DNA of 64,000 nucleotides, taken from contig NZ_RQXX01000002.1 in NCBI RefSeq assembly GCF_004011175.1, positions 372,001 to 436,000 of the forward strand, read 5' to 3'. Position 1 is the first letter of the stretch. The number at the start of each line of letters is the position of its first letter. The notes beneath the pieces were generated by a model that did no database searches, had not been told where the DNA came from, and saw nothing but the letters and a program-made list of their open reading frames with translations. Both the position numbers and the translations under genes were made by a program. The stretch is from Mesobaculum littorinae (GTDB lineage: Bacteria > Pseudomonadota > Alphaproteobacteria > Rhodobacterales > Rhodobacteraceae). Below are positions 1-9,006 of the stretch, in pieces.

Positions 1-2
1 GC

Positions 3-56
3 GGGGACTGGCACGACCACGAACCCGAGACCGCCCGGCGGATGATCCGCTCCTGA
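3..56 (+). CDS. 3' end of an unidentified gene (partial)
   Basis: An open frame enters from the left window edge and stops with TGA at 54-56, encoding only about 17 residues (tail DWHDHEPETARRMIRS). The fragment is too short to assign a family. It is called coding only because it is open to the edge and ends shortly before the non-coding space that separates it from the minus-strand ABC exporter. Positions 57-196 hold no recognisable gene. Confidence 0.3.
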   Translation, partial: GDWHDHEPETARRMIRS

Positions 57-196
57 CCGACGCGGGTCGGGCCGGTCTTGGCCCGACCCGTGGCCCGACC
101 CGCGCAGGGGAAGGCCCGGCGTGTACGCCACCGAAACGCCCGCCTGTGCGGCGTGCCGCCGGAGGGCTGTCCGGGGCACCGCCGCCGCGCGGCGGC

Positions 197-2047
197 TCAG
201 CCGGTCGGTTCGCCCGGGTCATCGGTTTGCAGGAAACCGCCCGACTGCCGGGTCCAGAACCCGGCATAAAGCCCGCCGTGGCGCAGCAGCGCGTCATGGG
301 TGCCGTCCTCGGCCACGCGGCCCTGGTCCAGCACCACGATCCGGTCCATGTGCGCGATCGTCGACAGGCGGTGGGCGATGGCGATGACCGTCCGGTCGCG
401 CATCGCCTCGTCCAGCACGTCCATCACCGCGGCCTCGACCTCGCTGTCGAGCGCGCTGGTCGCTTCGTCCAGGATGAGGATCGGCGCGTCCTTCAGGATC
501 ACCCGGGCGATGGCGATGCGCTGACGCTGGCCGCCCGACAGGGTGACGCCGCGTTCGCCGACATGGGCGTCATAGCCGCGCCGGCCCTTCGCGTCCTTCA
601 GCTGCAGGATGAAATCATGCGCCTGCGCCCGGCGCGCGGCGGCGATCATCGTCTCTTCGGTCGCGTGGTCGTTTCCGTACATCAGGTTTGCGCGGATCGA
701 GCGGTTCATCAGCGACGGATCCTGCGTCACCACGCCGATCTTTTCGCGCAGGCTGTCCTGGGTCACGGCGCCCACCGGCTGGCCGTCGATCAGGATGCGC
801 CCGCCCTCGGGGTCGCGGAACCGCAAGAGCAGGTTGACCAGCGTCGACTTGCCCGCGCCAGACCGGCCGACCAGGCCCACGCGCTGGCCCGCGGGGATCG
901 TCAGGTCGACCCCCGCCAGCCCGCCTTCGTCGCGCCCGTAACGGTGGCGCAGGTCCTCGATCCGGATCTCGCCCTGCCGCACCTCGATGGGGCGGGCGGC
1001 GGCGGTGTCGGTCACCGTGTGCGGCTGCGAGACCGAGCGCAGGCCTTCGCGGATGATGCCCGCGTTTTCGAAAAGGCGGGTGGCGACGAACATGATCCAG
1101 CCGGTCATCCCGTTCAGCCGGATCGTCAGCGCCGAGACGGCGGCGACCTGTCCCAGCGACACGACGCCCGCGGTCCAAAGCCACACCGCGGGGCCCAGCA
1201 CCGCGACGATCATGATCCCGTTGAGCGTGTTCATGCCCAGCCCCAGCTCGGTCATCAGCCGCCGGAACCGCTGCGCCCGCAGCCGCAGCCGCCGCATCGC
1301 CGACAGCGCATAGGCCGCTTCGCGCGAGCCGTTGGCGAACAGCTTCACCGTCTCGATGTTGGAGTAGGCGTCGACCACGCGGCCCGTCACGTTCGACCGC
1401 GCGTCCGACCAGCCCTCGGAGGCATCGGCGATGCGCACCACCATGCGGCGCACATAGAGTATGTAAACCACGACCCAGACCGCCAAAGGCAGGCCCAGCC
1501 GCCAGTCGATGTCCGACAGCAGGAAAATCGCCGAGGCGACGTAGACAAGGCTGAACCAGATCGCTTCGAACCCCGAATAGAAGCTTTCCTCGACCGCCTT
1601 GCCCATCTGCATCACGCGGTTGGTCAGGCGGCCCGAGAAATCGCTCTGGAAGAAGCCCGGCGCCTGTCCCAGCAGGTGGCGGTGCGATTGCCATCGCACC
1701 TGCTCCTGGATGTTCGACCCCAGCGTCTGGTCGAGAAACAGGTGGTTCAGGCCGATGATCGCCGGGCGCACGAACAGCACCAGCAGCGTGACGACCATCA
1801 GTTCCACCCGGTGCTGCGCCCAGAACATCTCAGGCCCCGAGGCCGTCATCAGGTCGACCAACCGCCCGGCGTAGAAGATCAGCCCGACCTCGACCGCCGC
1901 CTTGAGGAAGCCGGTCAGGCCCATCCAGGGCAAAAGCCGCCGGTAGGGGCGGACCTGGCTGCGCAGGTAGGCCGTCAGCGTAGAGGGCGGCGCCCCGGCG
2001 TCGGTCCCGCGGAAGGGATCGACGAGGTTTTCGAAGTATCTGAACAC
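197..2047 (-). CDS. ABC exporter, fused membrane and ATPase domains (MsbA-like)
   Basis: This is a half-transporter of about 616 residues that probably works as a homodimer in the inner membrane, exporting a lipid or other hydrophobic substrate. An N-terminal exporter-type membrane domain of about 330 residues precedes a nucleotide-binding domain. That domain shows Walker A (GRSGAGKST), the signature LSGGQRQRIAIAR, Walker B with D-loop (ILILDEATSALD) and the switch histidine in AHRLSTI. The frame is open up to an ATG at 2116, but I prefer the GTG at 2047 (protein start V/M-FRYFENLVDPF) because an AGGAGA lies about 12 bases upstream and the extra upstream residues look non-conserved. The substrate cannot be read from sequence, and MsbA-like is a family-level label only. 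Confidence 0.85.
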   Translation of the reverse strand: MFRYFENLVDPFRGTDAGAPPSTLTAYLRSQVRPYRRLLPWMGLTGFLKAAVEVGLIFYAGRLVDLMTASGPEMFWAQHRVELMVVTLLVLFVRPAIIGLNHLFLDQTLGSNIQEQVRWQSHRHLLGQAPGFFQSDFSGRLTNRVMQMGKAVEESFYSGFEAIWFSLVYVASAIFLLSDIDWRLGLPLAVWVVVYILYVRRMVVRIADASEGWSDARSNVTGRVVDAYSNIETVKLFANGSREAAYALSAMRRLRLRAQRFRRLMTELGLGMNTLNGIMIVAVLGPAVWLWTAGVVSLGQVAAVSALTIRLNGMTGWIMFVATRLFENAGIIREGLRSVSQPHTVTDTAAARPIEVRQGEIRIEDLRHRYGRDEGGLAGVDLTIPAGQRVGLVGRSGAGKSTLVNLLLRFRDPEGGRILIDGQPVGAVTQDSLREKIGVVTQDPSLMNRSIRANLMYGNDHATEETMIAAARRAQAHDFILQLKDAKGRRGYDAHVGERGVTLSGGQRQRIAIARVILKDAPILILDEATSALDSEVEAAVMDVLDEAMRDRTVIAIAHRLSTIAHMDRIVVLDQGRVAEDGTHDALLRHGGLYAGFWTRQSGGFLQTDDPGEPTG

Positions 2048-2273
2048 GGTGGGCCCCGGTCTCCTCGTATCATCCGCGGCAGACGACAGGCCGCGTCGTT
2101 CGTCAAGCGGCCGCAATGGGGCAGCAGGCCGGTCGTCGTGTGCAATGCAGCAACGGTAACGCCTTATCGCCGGAACCTACAGTGGACTTAGCGACCAGAA
2201 CGGCGCAAATAATTCCGGTGACACAGGTGTGAGTCAGTTGCGCAACGCCCGAACGCGATCAGGGGAGCAGGAC

Positions 2274-2747
2274 ATGAAACAGGTCATCCAGGCATGCGTT
2301 TTCATTCTGACCCTTGCTGCCCCGGCCTTGGCCCTGGCCGGGCCGCAGCTGACGGTCACCACCGCCGATGGCGAGGCCCGTGCCTACGAGCGGCAGGACC
2401 TGCTTGAAATCGAAGCGCACGACGTCACGACCGACAATGATTACATCGACGGCACCGCGACCTTTACCGGTCCGCGACTGTCGACGCTGTTGCAGGACGC
2501 GGGGCTTAAGCCGGACGACCAGCTTCAGGTGACGGCGCTGAACGACTACCGCACGATCATCCCGGCGCACGAGGTGCTGGACTACGACGTCATCATCGCC
2601 GTGCTGATGGACGGTGAGGAAATGTCGGTTCGCGACAAGGGGCCGTTCTGGGTGATCTACCCGATGTCGGACCACGCCGAGCTGCAGGAGCCCAGCTTCA
2701 ACGATCGGTTGATCTGGCAATTGTCCGAAATTCAGATCCTGCCCTAG
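2274..2747 (+). CDS. periplasmic oxidoreductase-molybdopterin-domain-like protein without metal ligand
   Basis: A protein of about 157 residues with a clear signal peptide (MKQ, then a hydrophobic stretch ending ALALAG). The mature part resembles the sulfite-oxidase-type molybdopterin-binding fold, with segments like GPRLSTLLQDAGL, DYRTIIPAHEV and VRDKGPFWVIYP. The only cysteine is in the signal peptide, so the usual cysteine ligand of molybdenum is absent. It is more likely a binding or sensor domain than an enzyme. I chose ATG 2274 because GGGGAG precedes it and the signal peptide starts there; an in-frame GTG at 2229 is possible but adds a non-signal-like leader. Three bases separate its stop from the histidine kinase start, so the two are almost certainly co-transcribed and may sense one signal together. 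Confidence 0.75.
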   Translation: MKQVIQACVFILTLAAPALALAGPQLTVTTADGEARAYERQDLLEIEAHDVTTDNDYIDGTATFTGPRLSTLLQDAGLKPDDQLQVTALNDYRTIIPAHEVLDYDVIIAVLMDGEEMSVRDKGPFWVIYPMSDHAELQEPSFNDRLIWQLSEIQILP

Positions 2748-2750
2748 ACG

Positions 2751-4136
2751 ATGCTGGTCCAGATCAGGCTTTTCCGCTGGTTCGCGATCCTCACCATCCT
2801 GGTGACGCTCTGCCTGGTGGCGCTTGGCCTGTTCCGTCTTCAGGACGAGATCGACGAACTGGCCGAGACTAAGCGCGCCGGACCCACCTGGATCGCGAAC
2901 CAGATGGAGTTCGAGCTTCTGCGCTTTACCCAGGCGCTGGCACGGTTCGCCCAAGGCGCGCCCGAGGTCACGCCAGACAACGTCGTGTTCCGCTTCGACA
3001 TCCTTTGGAGCCGCCATGCCGTGGCCGTCGAGGGGCAGTCGGGCCGACCCGCCGCCGCCGAAACCGACGAGGCCGCGGTGCTGGACGCGCTCGGGGATGA
3101 GTTGCGCCGGCAGGAGGCCTCGGTGATCGACCTCTCGCCCGGCGACGTCGTCGAGGCCGAGCGCCTGCTGGCCGTGTTCCTGCCCTATGGCGATCCGCTT
3201 CACGACTACACGCTCGCGGCCAAGGACGAACAGGCGGCGGTGGCCCTGGCGGCGCGGTCGGACCTGGCGTTCTACTCGCAGATATCGGTCTATCTCAGCC
3301 TTGCGATGGGGGTCGCCTCGCTAATCCTGGCGGTGCAGTTCTTCGTCGAAAGCCGGTTTCACAAGCGCATCTCGATGGAGAATGCCGAGCTTCTGGAAAA
3401 GTCGCAGGCGGCCTACCGCGCGAAATCCCAGTTCCTCGCCACGGTCAGCCACGAACTGCGCACGCCCGTCACCTCGATCAAGGGCACGCTGGGCCTGATC
3501 AAGGGCGGCATGCTGGGCGAGCTGTCGGACAAGATGCGGCGCATGGTCGAGATCGCGCATGGCAACAGCGAACGCCTCGCCTCGATGATCAACGACATCC
3601 TCGATTTCGAAAAGGCGGAATCGGGCGAGCTGTCCTACAGGTTCGAGATCCTCGACCTTGTCACCGTCGTCGACGAGGCGGTCGAGGCCAACCGCGATTT
3701 CGAAGCCCACCGCCGCGTCTCGGTGGTGTTCGAACGGCCCGCGGGCCCGATCTGGGTCGATGGCGACGGGTTCCGCCTGGTGCAGCTGGTGGCGAACCTT
3801 CTGTCGAACGCGGTGAAGTTTTCCGAGCCGGGGCAGGAGGTCATCGTCGGCGTCACCAAGGTGGGCGAGGCCGCCCGTGTCTCGGTCCGCGACTACGGCT
3901 CGGGCATCCCGGACGATTTCAAGCGCCGGGTGTTCGAAAGGTTCACGCAGGCCGACAGTTCCGACACGCGCAAGGTCGGCGGCACCGGGCTGGGCATGAG
4001 CATCTCGCGCGCAATCGCCGAGAACCACAACGGCCGGGTGCATTTCGAAAGCAAGATCGGCATGGGCTCGACCTTCTACTTCGACATTCCGCTGGCCCCG
4101 CAGGACGCTGTCGCCCACCGCGACAGCGCCGCCTGA
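2751..4136 (+). CDS. membrane sensor histidine kinase
   Basis: A 461-residue kinase. A first membrane helix lies near residues 9-28, a periplasmic domain runs to about 176, and a second helix spans about 178-199. A short linker leads to the dimerisation/phospho-acceptor helix with H234 in SHELRTPVTSIKG. The ATPase domain has the N-box (NLLSNAVKF), G1 (DYGSGIPDD), F-box (FERFTQAD) and G2 (GGTGLGMSI). No receiver domain is fused and no response regulator gene adjoins it; the next gene is on the other strand. The periplasmic domain is not a recognised sensor family. The start follows the upstream periplasmic gene by three bases, so that protein is the obvious candidate for its input partner. Confidence 0.9.
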   Translation: MLVQIRLFRWFAILTILVTLCLVALGLFRLQDEIDELAETKRAGPTWIANQMEFELLRFTQALARFAQGAPEVTPDNVVFRFDILWSRHAVAVEGQSGRPAAAETDEAAVLDALGDELRRQEASVIDLSPGDVVEAERLLAVFLPYGDPLHDYTLAAKDEQAAVALAARSDLAFYSQISVYLSLAMGVASLILAVQFFVESRFHKRISMENAELLEKSQAAYRAKSQFLATVSHELRTPVTSIKGTLGLIKGGMLGELSDKMRRMVEIAHGNSERLASMINDILDFEKAESGELSYRFEILDLVTVVDEAVEANRDFEAHRRVSVVFERPAGPIWVDGDGFRLVQLVANLLSNAVKFSEPGQEVIVGVTKVGEAARVSVRDYGSGIPDDFKRRVFERFTQADSSDTRKVGGTGLGMSISRAIAENHNGRVHFESKIGMGSTFYFDIPLAPQDAVAHRDSAA

Positions 4137-4372
4137 CCGCAGCGCCCGCGGGCGGTCTCCGCACGTCTCTCAAGGTATCTGCCGTCACGGGGCCGGGCCA
4201 TTGCGCCGCGACGGCCAGGGCAGCCTGACGGGCAGGCGCCCCTGGTCGCCGCCGCGCGCTTCCCGCGCCCTGTCCGGCCCGCGGGTGGCCCCGGGGTCAG
4301 CCGGCCCGCCCGCTGTGCCGGGGTCGCGAGGTCGTGCGCCCGCGCGTGCGGCCGGCCTCTGGTCACGTGAAT

Positions 4373-4423
4373 CAGGCGGGGTGGGGCACGCGGGCTGGAG
4401 CAGGCGGGGTGGGGCAGGCGGGC
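4373..4423 (+). repeat. short direct repeat, two copies of 23 bases
   Basis: Copies at 4373-4395 and 4401-4423 match at 22 of 23 positions (core CAGGCGGGGTGGGGCA) with a period of 28 bases. They lie just 3' of the stop codon of the minus-strand ThDP enzyme. The rest of 4137-4424 shows no gene. Confidence 0.6.
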
Positions 4424-4424
4424 G

Positions 4425-6080
4425 CTACCGGCCCGCGCGGATGTCCGACAGGGTCTTGCCGGGGCGAATCGCCTCGGGGTCGATGGGGCAGTGCAGCAGC
4501 GCCGCGCGGCCGCTGGCGCGGGCGCGTTCGAATGCGGCCGGAAAATCCTCGGTCCGGTCGACCCGTTCCGCATGGGCGCCGAAGGCCGCGGCATAGGCGG
4601 CAAAGTCTGGGTTGGTCAGGTCCGTGCCCGAGGGTCGGCCGGGATACTCCCGCTCCTGGTGGGCGCGGATCGTGCCGTAGATACTGTTGTCGAGAAGCAC
4701 GATGATCGGCCTGGCGCCCAGGTGCATGGCGGTCGCAAGCTCCTGCCCCGTCATCAGGAAATCGCCGTCCCCGGTGACGCAGACCACGGTCCGTTCGGGC
4801 GCGCGGGCGCTGACCGCCACGGCGGCGGGAAGCCCGTAGCCCATCGATCCGCTGGTCGGTGCGATATGCCTCTGGCCGGGACGGAAGCGGAAATGGCGGT
4901 GCACCCAGGTGGCGAAGTTGCCCGCCCCGTGGGTGATGACGGCATCGTCGGGCAGGGCTTCGCGCAGCCAGGCCACCATCTCGCCGGGGTGGAAGGGGCC
5001 CGGGGCGGGCAGGGCCGTCTCGCCCCACGCGCGCGCGGCGTCGTTCAGGCGGCGGGCCCAGCCCGCGCGGTCGCGGTCCGTGGGCGGCAGGGTCGACAGC
5101 GCGGGCAGCAGGCCGCCGGGGCTGGCCACGATACCGAGGTCGGGCTGGTAGACGCGGCCGATCTCCTCCGGGTCGGGGTGAATGTGGATCAGCCTCCGCG
5201 GATCGGTGGGGATGCCCAGCCGGGTGTAGCCGCCCGAGGGGCTTTCCGACATCCGGCTGCCGATCATCAAAAGCAGGTCCGCCTCGGCCAGCGCAGAGGT
5301 CAGGGCCGGGTCGGGCCCGAGGTTCAGATCGCCGCCGTAAAGCGGGTGCGTGCCCGCGAAGAGATCGGTGCGGCGAAAGGTGGTAATGGCGGGCAGGCCC
5401 TGCGCCTCGGCAAAGGCGGTGAGCGCTTCGCGGTCGGCTGGGGTCCAACGGCTGCCGCCGAGGATCATCACCGGCCGCTCTGCCGCCTCCAGCATCTCGC
5501 CCAGCCGGGCAAGGTCAGCCTCGGCCGGGGCGCTTTCGGCGGCTGTGACGCGGGGGGCGAGGGGGCTTTCGACAGGCTCGGTCAGCATGTCCTCGGGCAG
5601 GGCCACGACGACGGGGCCCGGGCGGCCCTGCAGCGCGGTGCGGAAAGCGCGGGCGACAAGCTCGGGCATGCGGGCGGGGTCGTCGATCTCGACCACCCAT
5701 TTCGCGAACGAGCCGAAGACGGCGCGGTAGTCGAGTTCCTGAAACGCCTCGCGGTGGCGCATGCGGCGCGCGATCTGGCCGACAAAAAGGATCAGCGGTA
5801 CGGAATCCTGCGCCGCCACGTGCACCCCGGCCGAGGCGTTGGTGGCCCCGGGCCCGCGGGTGACGAAGCAGACGCCGGGCCCGCCGGTCATCCGCGCATC
5901 GGCATCGGCCATCATCGCCGCGCCCCCCTCCTGCCGGCAGGGGACGAAGTCGATCTTTCCGCCGTGCAGCGCGTCGAGCACGGCCAGGTAGCTTTCCCCG
6001 GGCACCCCGAAGACCCGGGTGACGCCCTGCACCTCGAGCTGCTCTACAAGGCACTGGGCGGCGGTGCGTGGGGCGGGCAT
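4425..6080 (-). CDS. thiamine diphosphate-dependent enzyme, acetolactate synthase-like
   Basis: About 551 residues with the three-domain layout of the acetolactate synthase/benzoylformate decarboxylase family. The N-terminal pyrimidine-binding domain carries the catalytic glutamate in CRQEGGAA. A central domain follows, and the C-terminal domain has the ThDP/Mg motif from GDGDF to LLDN. No regulatory small subunit (ilvH) adjoins it, so this is probably not the biosynthetic acetohydroxyacid synthase but one of its catabolic or uncharacterised relatives. The frame begins at ATG 6110; I prefer ATG 6080 because GGAG sits nine bases upstream, giving the start MPAPRTAAQCLVEQL. It stands alone, with no same-strand partner close by. 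Confidence 0.8.
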   Translation of the reverse strand: MPAPRTAAQCLVEQLEVQGVTRVFGVPGESYLAVLDALHGGKIDFVPCRQEGGAAMMADADARMTGGPGVCFVTRGPGATNASAGVHVAAQDSVPLILFVGQIARRMRHREAFQELDYRAVFGSFAKWVVEIDDPARMPELVARAFRTALQGRPGPVVVALPEDMLTEPVESPLAPRVTAAESAPAEADLARLGEMLEAAERPVMILGGSRWTPADREALTAFAEAQGLPAITTFRRTDLFAGTHPLYGGDLNLGPDPALTSALAEADLLLMIGSRMSESPSGGYTRLGIPTDPRRLIHIHPDPEEIGRVYQPDLGIVASPGGLLPALSTLPPTDRDRAGWARRLNDAARAWGETALPAPGPFHPGEMVAWLREALPDDAVITHGAGNFATWVHRHFRFRPGQRHIAPTSGSMGYGLPAAVAVSARAPERTVVCVTGDGDFLMTGQELATAMHLGARPIIVLLDNSIYGTIRAHQEREYPGRPSGTDLTNPDFAAYAAAFGAHAERVDRTEDFPAAFERARASGRAALLHCPIDPEAIRPGKTLSDIRAGR

Positions 6081-6336
6081 GAGGCAGGTCTCCGGGCTGG
6101 GGTCAGGCATGGGCGCAGGCTAGGACAGTGCGGGGCCGGGGGGAAGGGTGACGCGTGTCGGTCCGGAAGGCAGGCGCGCGTCGCGACGCCCCTTGCTGTC
6201 GCCCCCGCGCAAGGCCATCGGCCTGCCACCAGCGGCCCCTCCCATCCGCCTGCCAACAGCGGCCCGCCCGTGGCGCCGCCACGCCGCCCCGGGAAGGGCC
6301 ATCCATAATCAGGCTGAAAGGCCCGGCGCGCGCGGC

Positions 6337-7095
6337 TCAGGCGTAGTGCAGCGACACCGGGCGGCCGTGGATCTCGGTCACGTCGATGGGCGTATCGAAG
6401 AGGTCGGTCAGCGCCGCACCGGTCAGCGTGTCCCCGGGCGGGCCGTTGCGCACCACGCGGCCGTCCTTCATCGCCACGATCCGGTCGGCATGGGCGGCGG
6501 CATAGTTGATCTCGTGCACCACGATCACGACGGTACGGCCATGCGTCCGCGCGACCTCGCCCAGCCGCAGCATCAGCGCCCGCGCATGGCTCATGTCGAG
6601 GTTGTTCAGCGGCTCGTCCAGCAGCAGGTAATCGGTGCCCTGGGCAAAGGTCATCGCCACGAAGGCACGCTGGCGCTGGCCGCCCGACAGCGTGTCGATC
6701 TGCCGCCCCGCCAGCGGTTCCAGCCCGAAGGTCGCGATCGCCTCGTCGACCGCGGCCCGGTCGGCCGCGCCGGGGCGCCCCTTGTGATGCGGGTAGCGGC
6801 CGAAGGAGACCAGGTCGCGCAGGGTCAGCCGCGTGGCGATGCGTGTCTCCTGCCGCAGGATCGCCAGCACCCGCGCCAGCTGGCCCGTGGGCGTCTGCGT
6901 CACGTCCAGACCGTCGAACCGGATGCGTCCCGTCTGCACCCGTTCGAGCCGCGCCATCAGCGACAGAAGCGTCGATTTGCCGGCGCCGTTCGGGCCGATC
7001 AACGCGGTGACCCCGCCCTTCGGGATCGTCAGGTCGATGTCGCGCAGGATTGGCACGCCCGACAGGCTGTGGCTGACGCCTTCGATCTCGATCAT
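6337..7095 (-). CDS. siderophore ABC transporter ATP-binding protein (YclP/FatE-like)
   Basis: About 252 residues that couple ATP hydrolysis to ferric-siderophore import. They show Walker A (GPNGAGKST), Q-loop region (LRQETRIA), signature LSGGQRQRAFVAM, Walker B (YLLLDEPLNNLDM) and the switch histidine in VVHEINYA. The true start is ATG 7095; the longer open frame upstream is only the antisense frame of the permease. The ATG overlaps the TGA of the upstream permease (ATGA at 7095-7092), so translation is coupled. It is the last gene of the four-gene importer operon. It belongs to the iron-complex ATPase family that includes FepC, with the operon order typical of YclNOPQ, FatBCDE and CeuBCDE systems. 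Confidence 0.9.
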   Translation of the reverse strand: MIEIEGVSHSLSGVPILRDIDLTIPKGGVTALIGPNGAGKSTLLSLMARLERVQTGRIRFDGLDVTQTPTGQLARVLAILRQETRIATRLTLRDLVSFGRYPHHKGRPGAADRAAVDEAIATFGLEPLAGRQIDTLSGGQRQRAFVAMTFAQGTDYLLLDEPLNNLDMSHARALMLRLGEVARTHGRTVVIVVHEINYAAAHADRIVAMKDGRVVRNGPPGDTLTGAALTDLFDTPIDVTEIHGRPVSLHYA

Positions 7096-8036
7096 CTCTT
7101 GGGCTCCCTCAGGATCAGCAGCAGGAAGACGATCCCGCCCGCGAATTCGACCACCACCGACAGGGTGGTGGAAAGGTCGAGCACCCGCTCGACCAGCGTC
7201 TGTCCGGCCACCAGCACGAGACCGGCCAATAGCGCCGCGGCGGGCATCAGCACGGCATGGCGGTGATCGCCGGTGATCCGGTGCGCCAGTGCCGCGACCA
7301 GCAGGCCGAAGAAGGTCACCGGCCCCACCAGCGCCGTCGACACCGACACCAGCACCGCCGTCAACGTCAGCGCGGCCAGCACCGTGGCACGGTGCGGCAG
7401 CCCCAGGCTGACCGCCGCGTCGCGCCCCAGCGCCAGCACGTCCAGCCGGTGCCGCATCGCCCAGGCCGCCGCCAGCGCCGCGACGCAAAGCACGCCCGAG
7501 ATCGCCAGAAGCTCGGTCGGGATGGTGGTGAACCGCGCGAAGGAGGCGCTTTGCACCACCGCGAATTCGTTGGGGTCGATCATCCGCTGCAGGAAGGACG
7601 CGACCGAGCGGAACATCACGCCAAAAATGATGCCGGTCAGGATCATCCGGTGGATGTCCTGCCGTCGTCCGCCCAGCAGCGTCCCGAACAGCAAAAGCGC
7701 CGCCGCCAGCAGCAGCAGAAGTTCGAGGCCAAAGCGCGCCTCGGCCGACAGGGCGGCCAGCCCGAAGCCGCCCAGGCTGAAGACCAGGCCGGTCTGCAGC
7801 AGCACGAAAAGCGCGTCGAACCCCATGATCGACGGCGTCAGGATGCGGTTGCCGCTGATCGTCTGGAAGATCACCGTCGACACCGCGATCGCCGCGCCGA
7901 CGATCAGCAGCGCGGCCAGCTTCTGGCCCCGGTAGCCCAGCACGAAGCTCCACGACCCGCGGGCGCCGAGGGTCAGGAACAGCACGCTTGCGACGCCCAG
8001 CGCCAGCGCCAGAGGGATCAGGCGCCTAGCGGCCAT
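7092..8036 (-). CDS. siderophore ABC transporter permease 2 (FecCD family)
   Basis: A 314-residue very hydrophobic protein of the FecCD permease family, with about nine or ten membrane helices. Family segments include SGNRILTPSIMGFDALF near the first third and the coupling-loop region LGRDAAVSLGLPHR with VGPVTFFGLLVAALAHRITG. Together with the neighbouring permease it forms the channel of the ferric-siderophore importer. I chose ATG 8036 (MAARRLIPLALALG); the frame runs further upstream into the previous gene without a better start. It overlaps the end of the first permease gene by 11 bases and the ATPase start by four. Confidence 0.88.
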   Translation of the reverse strand: MAARRLIPLALALGVASVLFLTLGARGSWSFVLGYRGQKLAALLIVGAAIAVSTVIFQTISGNRILTPSIMGFDALFVLLQTGLVFSLGGFGLAALSAEARFGLELLLLLAAALLLFGTLLGGRRQDIHRMILTGIIFGVMFRSVASFLQRMIDPNEFAVVQSASFARFTTIPTELLAISGVLCVAALAAAWAMRHRLDVLALGRDAAVSLGLPHRATVLAALTLTAVLVSVSTALVGPVTFFGLLVAALAHRITGDHRHAVLMPAAALLAGLVLVAGQTLVERVLDLSTTLSVVVEFAGGIVFLLLILREPKR

Positions 8037-9006
8037 CGGGAGGGGCCGTACGGGCGGGGCCCGCGTAGAGAAGCCACAGGAAAACCGCGCCGCCCAGGAT
8101 GCCGAAGATCGTGCCCACGGGGATTTCATAGGGATAGCGCAGGATCCGTCCCAGCAGGTCGCAGGCCAGCACCAGCACGGCGCCCGACAGCGCGACGCAG
8201 GGCAGGGTGGCGCGCAGGTTGTCGCCCATCAGGCGGCTGACCACGTTGGGCACCACGAGGCCCACGAAGGGGATCATCCCCACCGTCGTCACGGTCAGCG
8301 CGGTCACCACCGACACGATCAGCAGCCCCGCGATGACGACCGAATCGTAGTTCAGGCCCAGGTTCACGCTGGCCTCGCGCCCCAGCCCCACGATGGTGAA
8401 CTGGTCGGCCACGACATACGCCACCAGCGTCAGCGCCCCGGTGATCCACAAAAGCTCGTAGCGCCCGCGCAGAACGCCCGAGAATTCGCCGTTCATCCAG
8501 ACCTCGACATATTGCAGCAGGTCCAGCTGATACCCGAGAAAGGTGACCGCGGCGCCGATGATGCCGCCATAGATCAGCCCCACAAGCGGCACCAGCAGCG
8601 GCTGCGACGGCGGCAGGTGGCGGATCAGCGCGAGAAACCCGGCGCTGCCGGCGATGGCGGCGAGGCTCGCCAGGCTCATCTGCGCCCAGAGCGGTGCGGT
8701 GGGCCACAGCATCGTGGCGACGAGGATGCCGAGTGCGGCGCTCTGACCCGTGCCGGCGGTCGTGGGTTCGATGAACCGGTTGCGGGCCAGCATCTGCATG
8801 ATCATCCCCGCCACGGCCATCGACGCGCCGGTCAGGATCACGGCGGCGGTGCGGGGAAAACGGCTGACCGCCAGCAGGCGCAGCGCCTCGGGGTCGTGCC
8901 AGGCCGTGCCGGGGTCGAGCGTGATGACCCCGGTGAAAAGCGACGCGACCGCCAGGCCGAAAAGCACGGCGGCGGTCGCGGCAAGGGCTGATCCTGTCGG
9001 CCTCAC
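8026..9006 (-). CDS. siderophore ABC transporter permease 1 (FecCD family)
   Basis: A 326-residue FecCD-type integral membrane protein. It shows the family pattern SRFPRTAAVILTGASMAVAG near residue 49, ARNRFIEPTTAGTGQSAALG near 73, LGREASVNLGLNYD in the middle and VGMIPFVGLVVPNVVSRLMG in the coupling region. It pairs with the next permease; heterodimeric permeases are usual in the FatCD, CeuBC and YclNO subgroup. The ATG at 9006 overlaps the stop of the binding-protein gene by four bases, and the gene's own end overlaps the second permease by 11 bases, so the operon is tightly translated as a unit. Confidence 0.9.
   Translation of the reverse strand: MRPTGSALAATAAVLFGLAVASLFTGVITLDPGTAWHDPEALRLLAVSRFPRTAAVILTGASMAVAGMIMQMLARNRFIEPTTAGTGQSAALGILVATMLWPTAPLWAQMSLASLAAIAGSAGFLALIRHLPPSQPLLVPLVGLIYGGIIGAAVTFLGYQLDLLQYVEVWMNGEFSGVLRGRYELLWITGALTLVAYVVADQFTIVGLGREASVNLGLNYDSVVIAGLLIVSVVTALTVTTVGMIPFVGLVVPNVVSRLMGDNLRATLPCVALSGAVLVLACDLLGRILRYPYEIPVGTIFGILGGAVFLWLLYAGPARTAPPDGR

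Noticed and set aside
146-2191. 681-codon open frame on the plus strand
   Set aside because: It is exactly antisense to the ABC exporter, has His/Arg/Asp/Gln-rich composition typical of antisense GC-rich frames, and no domain or ribosome binding site.
6218-6268. Imperfect repeat CTGCCACCAGCGGCCC / CTGCCAACAGCGGCCC
   Set aside because: Only two copies in a short gap, likely local slippage in GC-rich DNA; no sign of function.
4491-6308. 605-codon open frame on the plus strand
   Set aside because: Antisense to the ThDP enzyme, which has complete motifs; the translated sequence shows no family.
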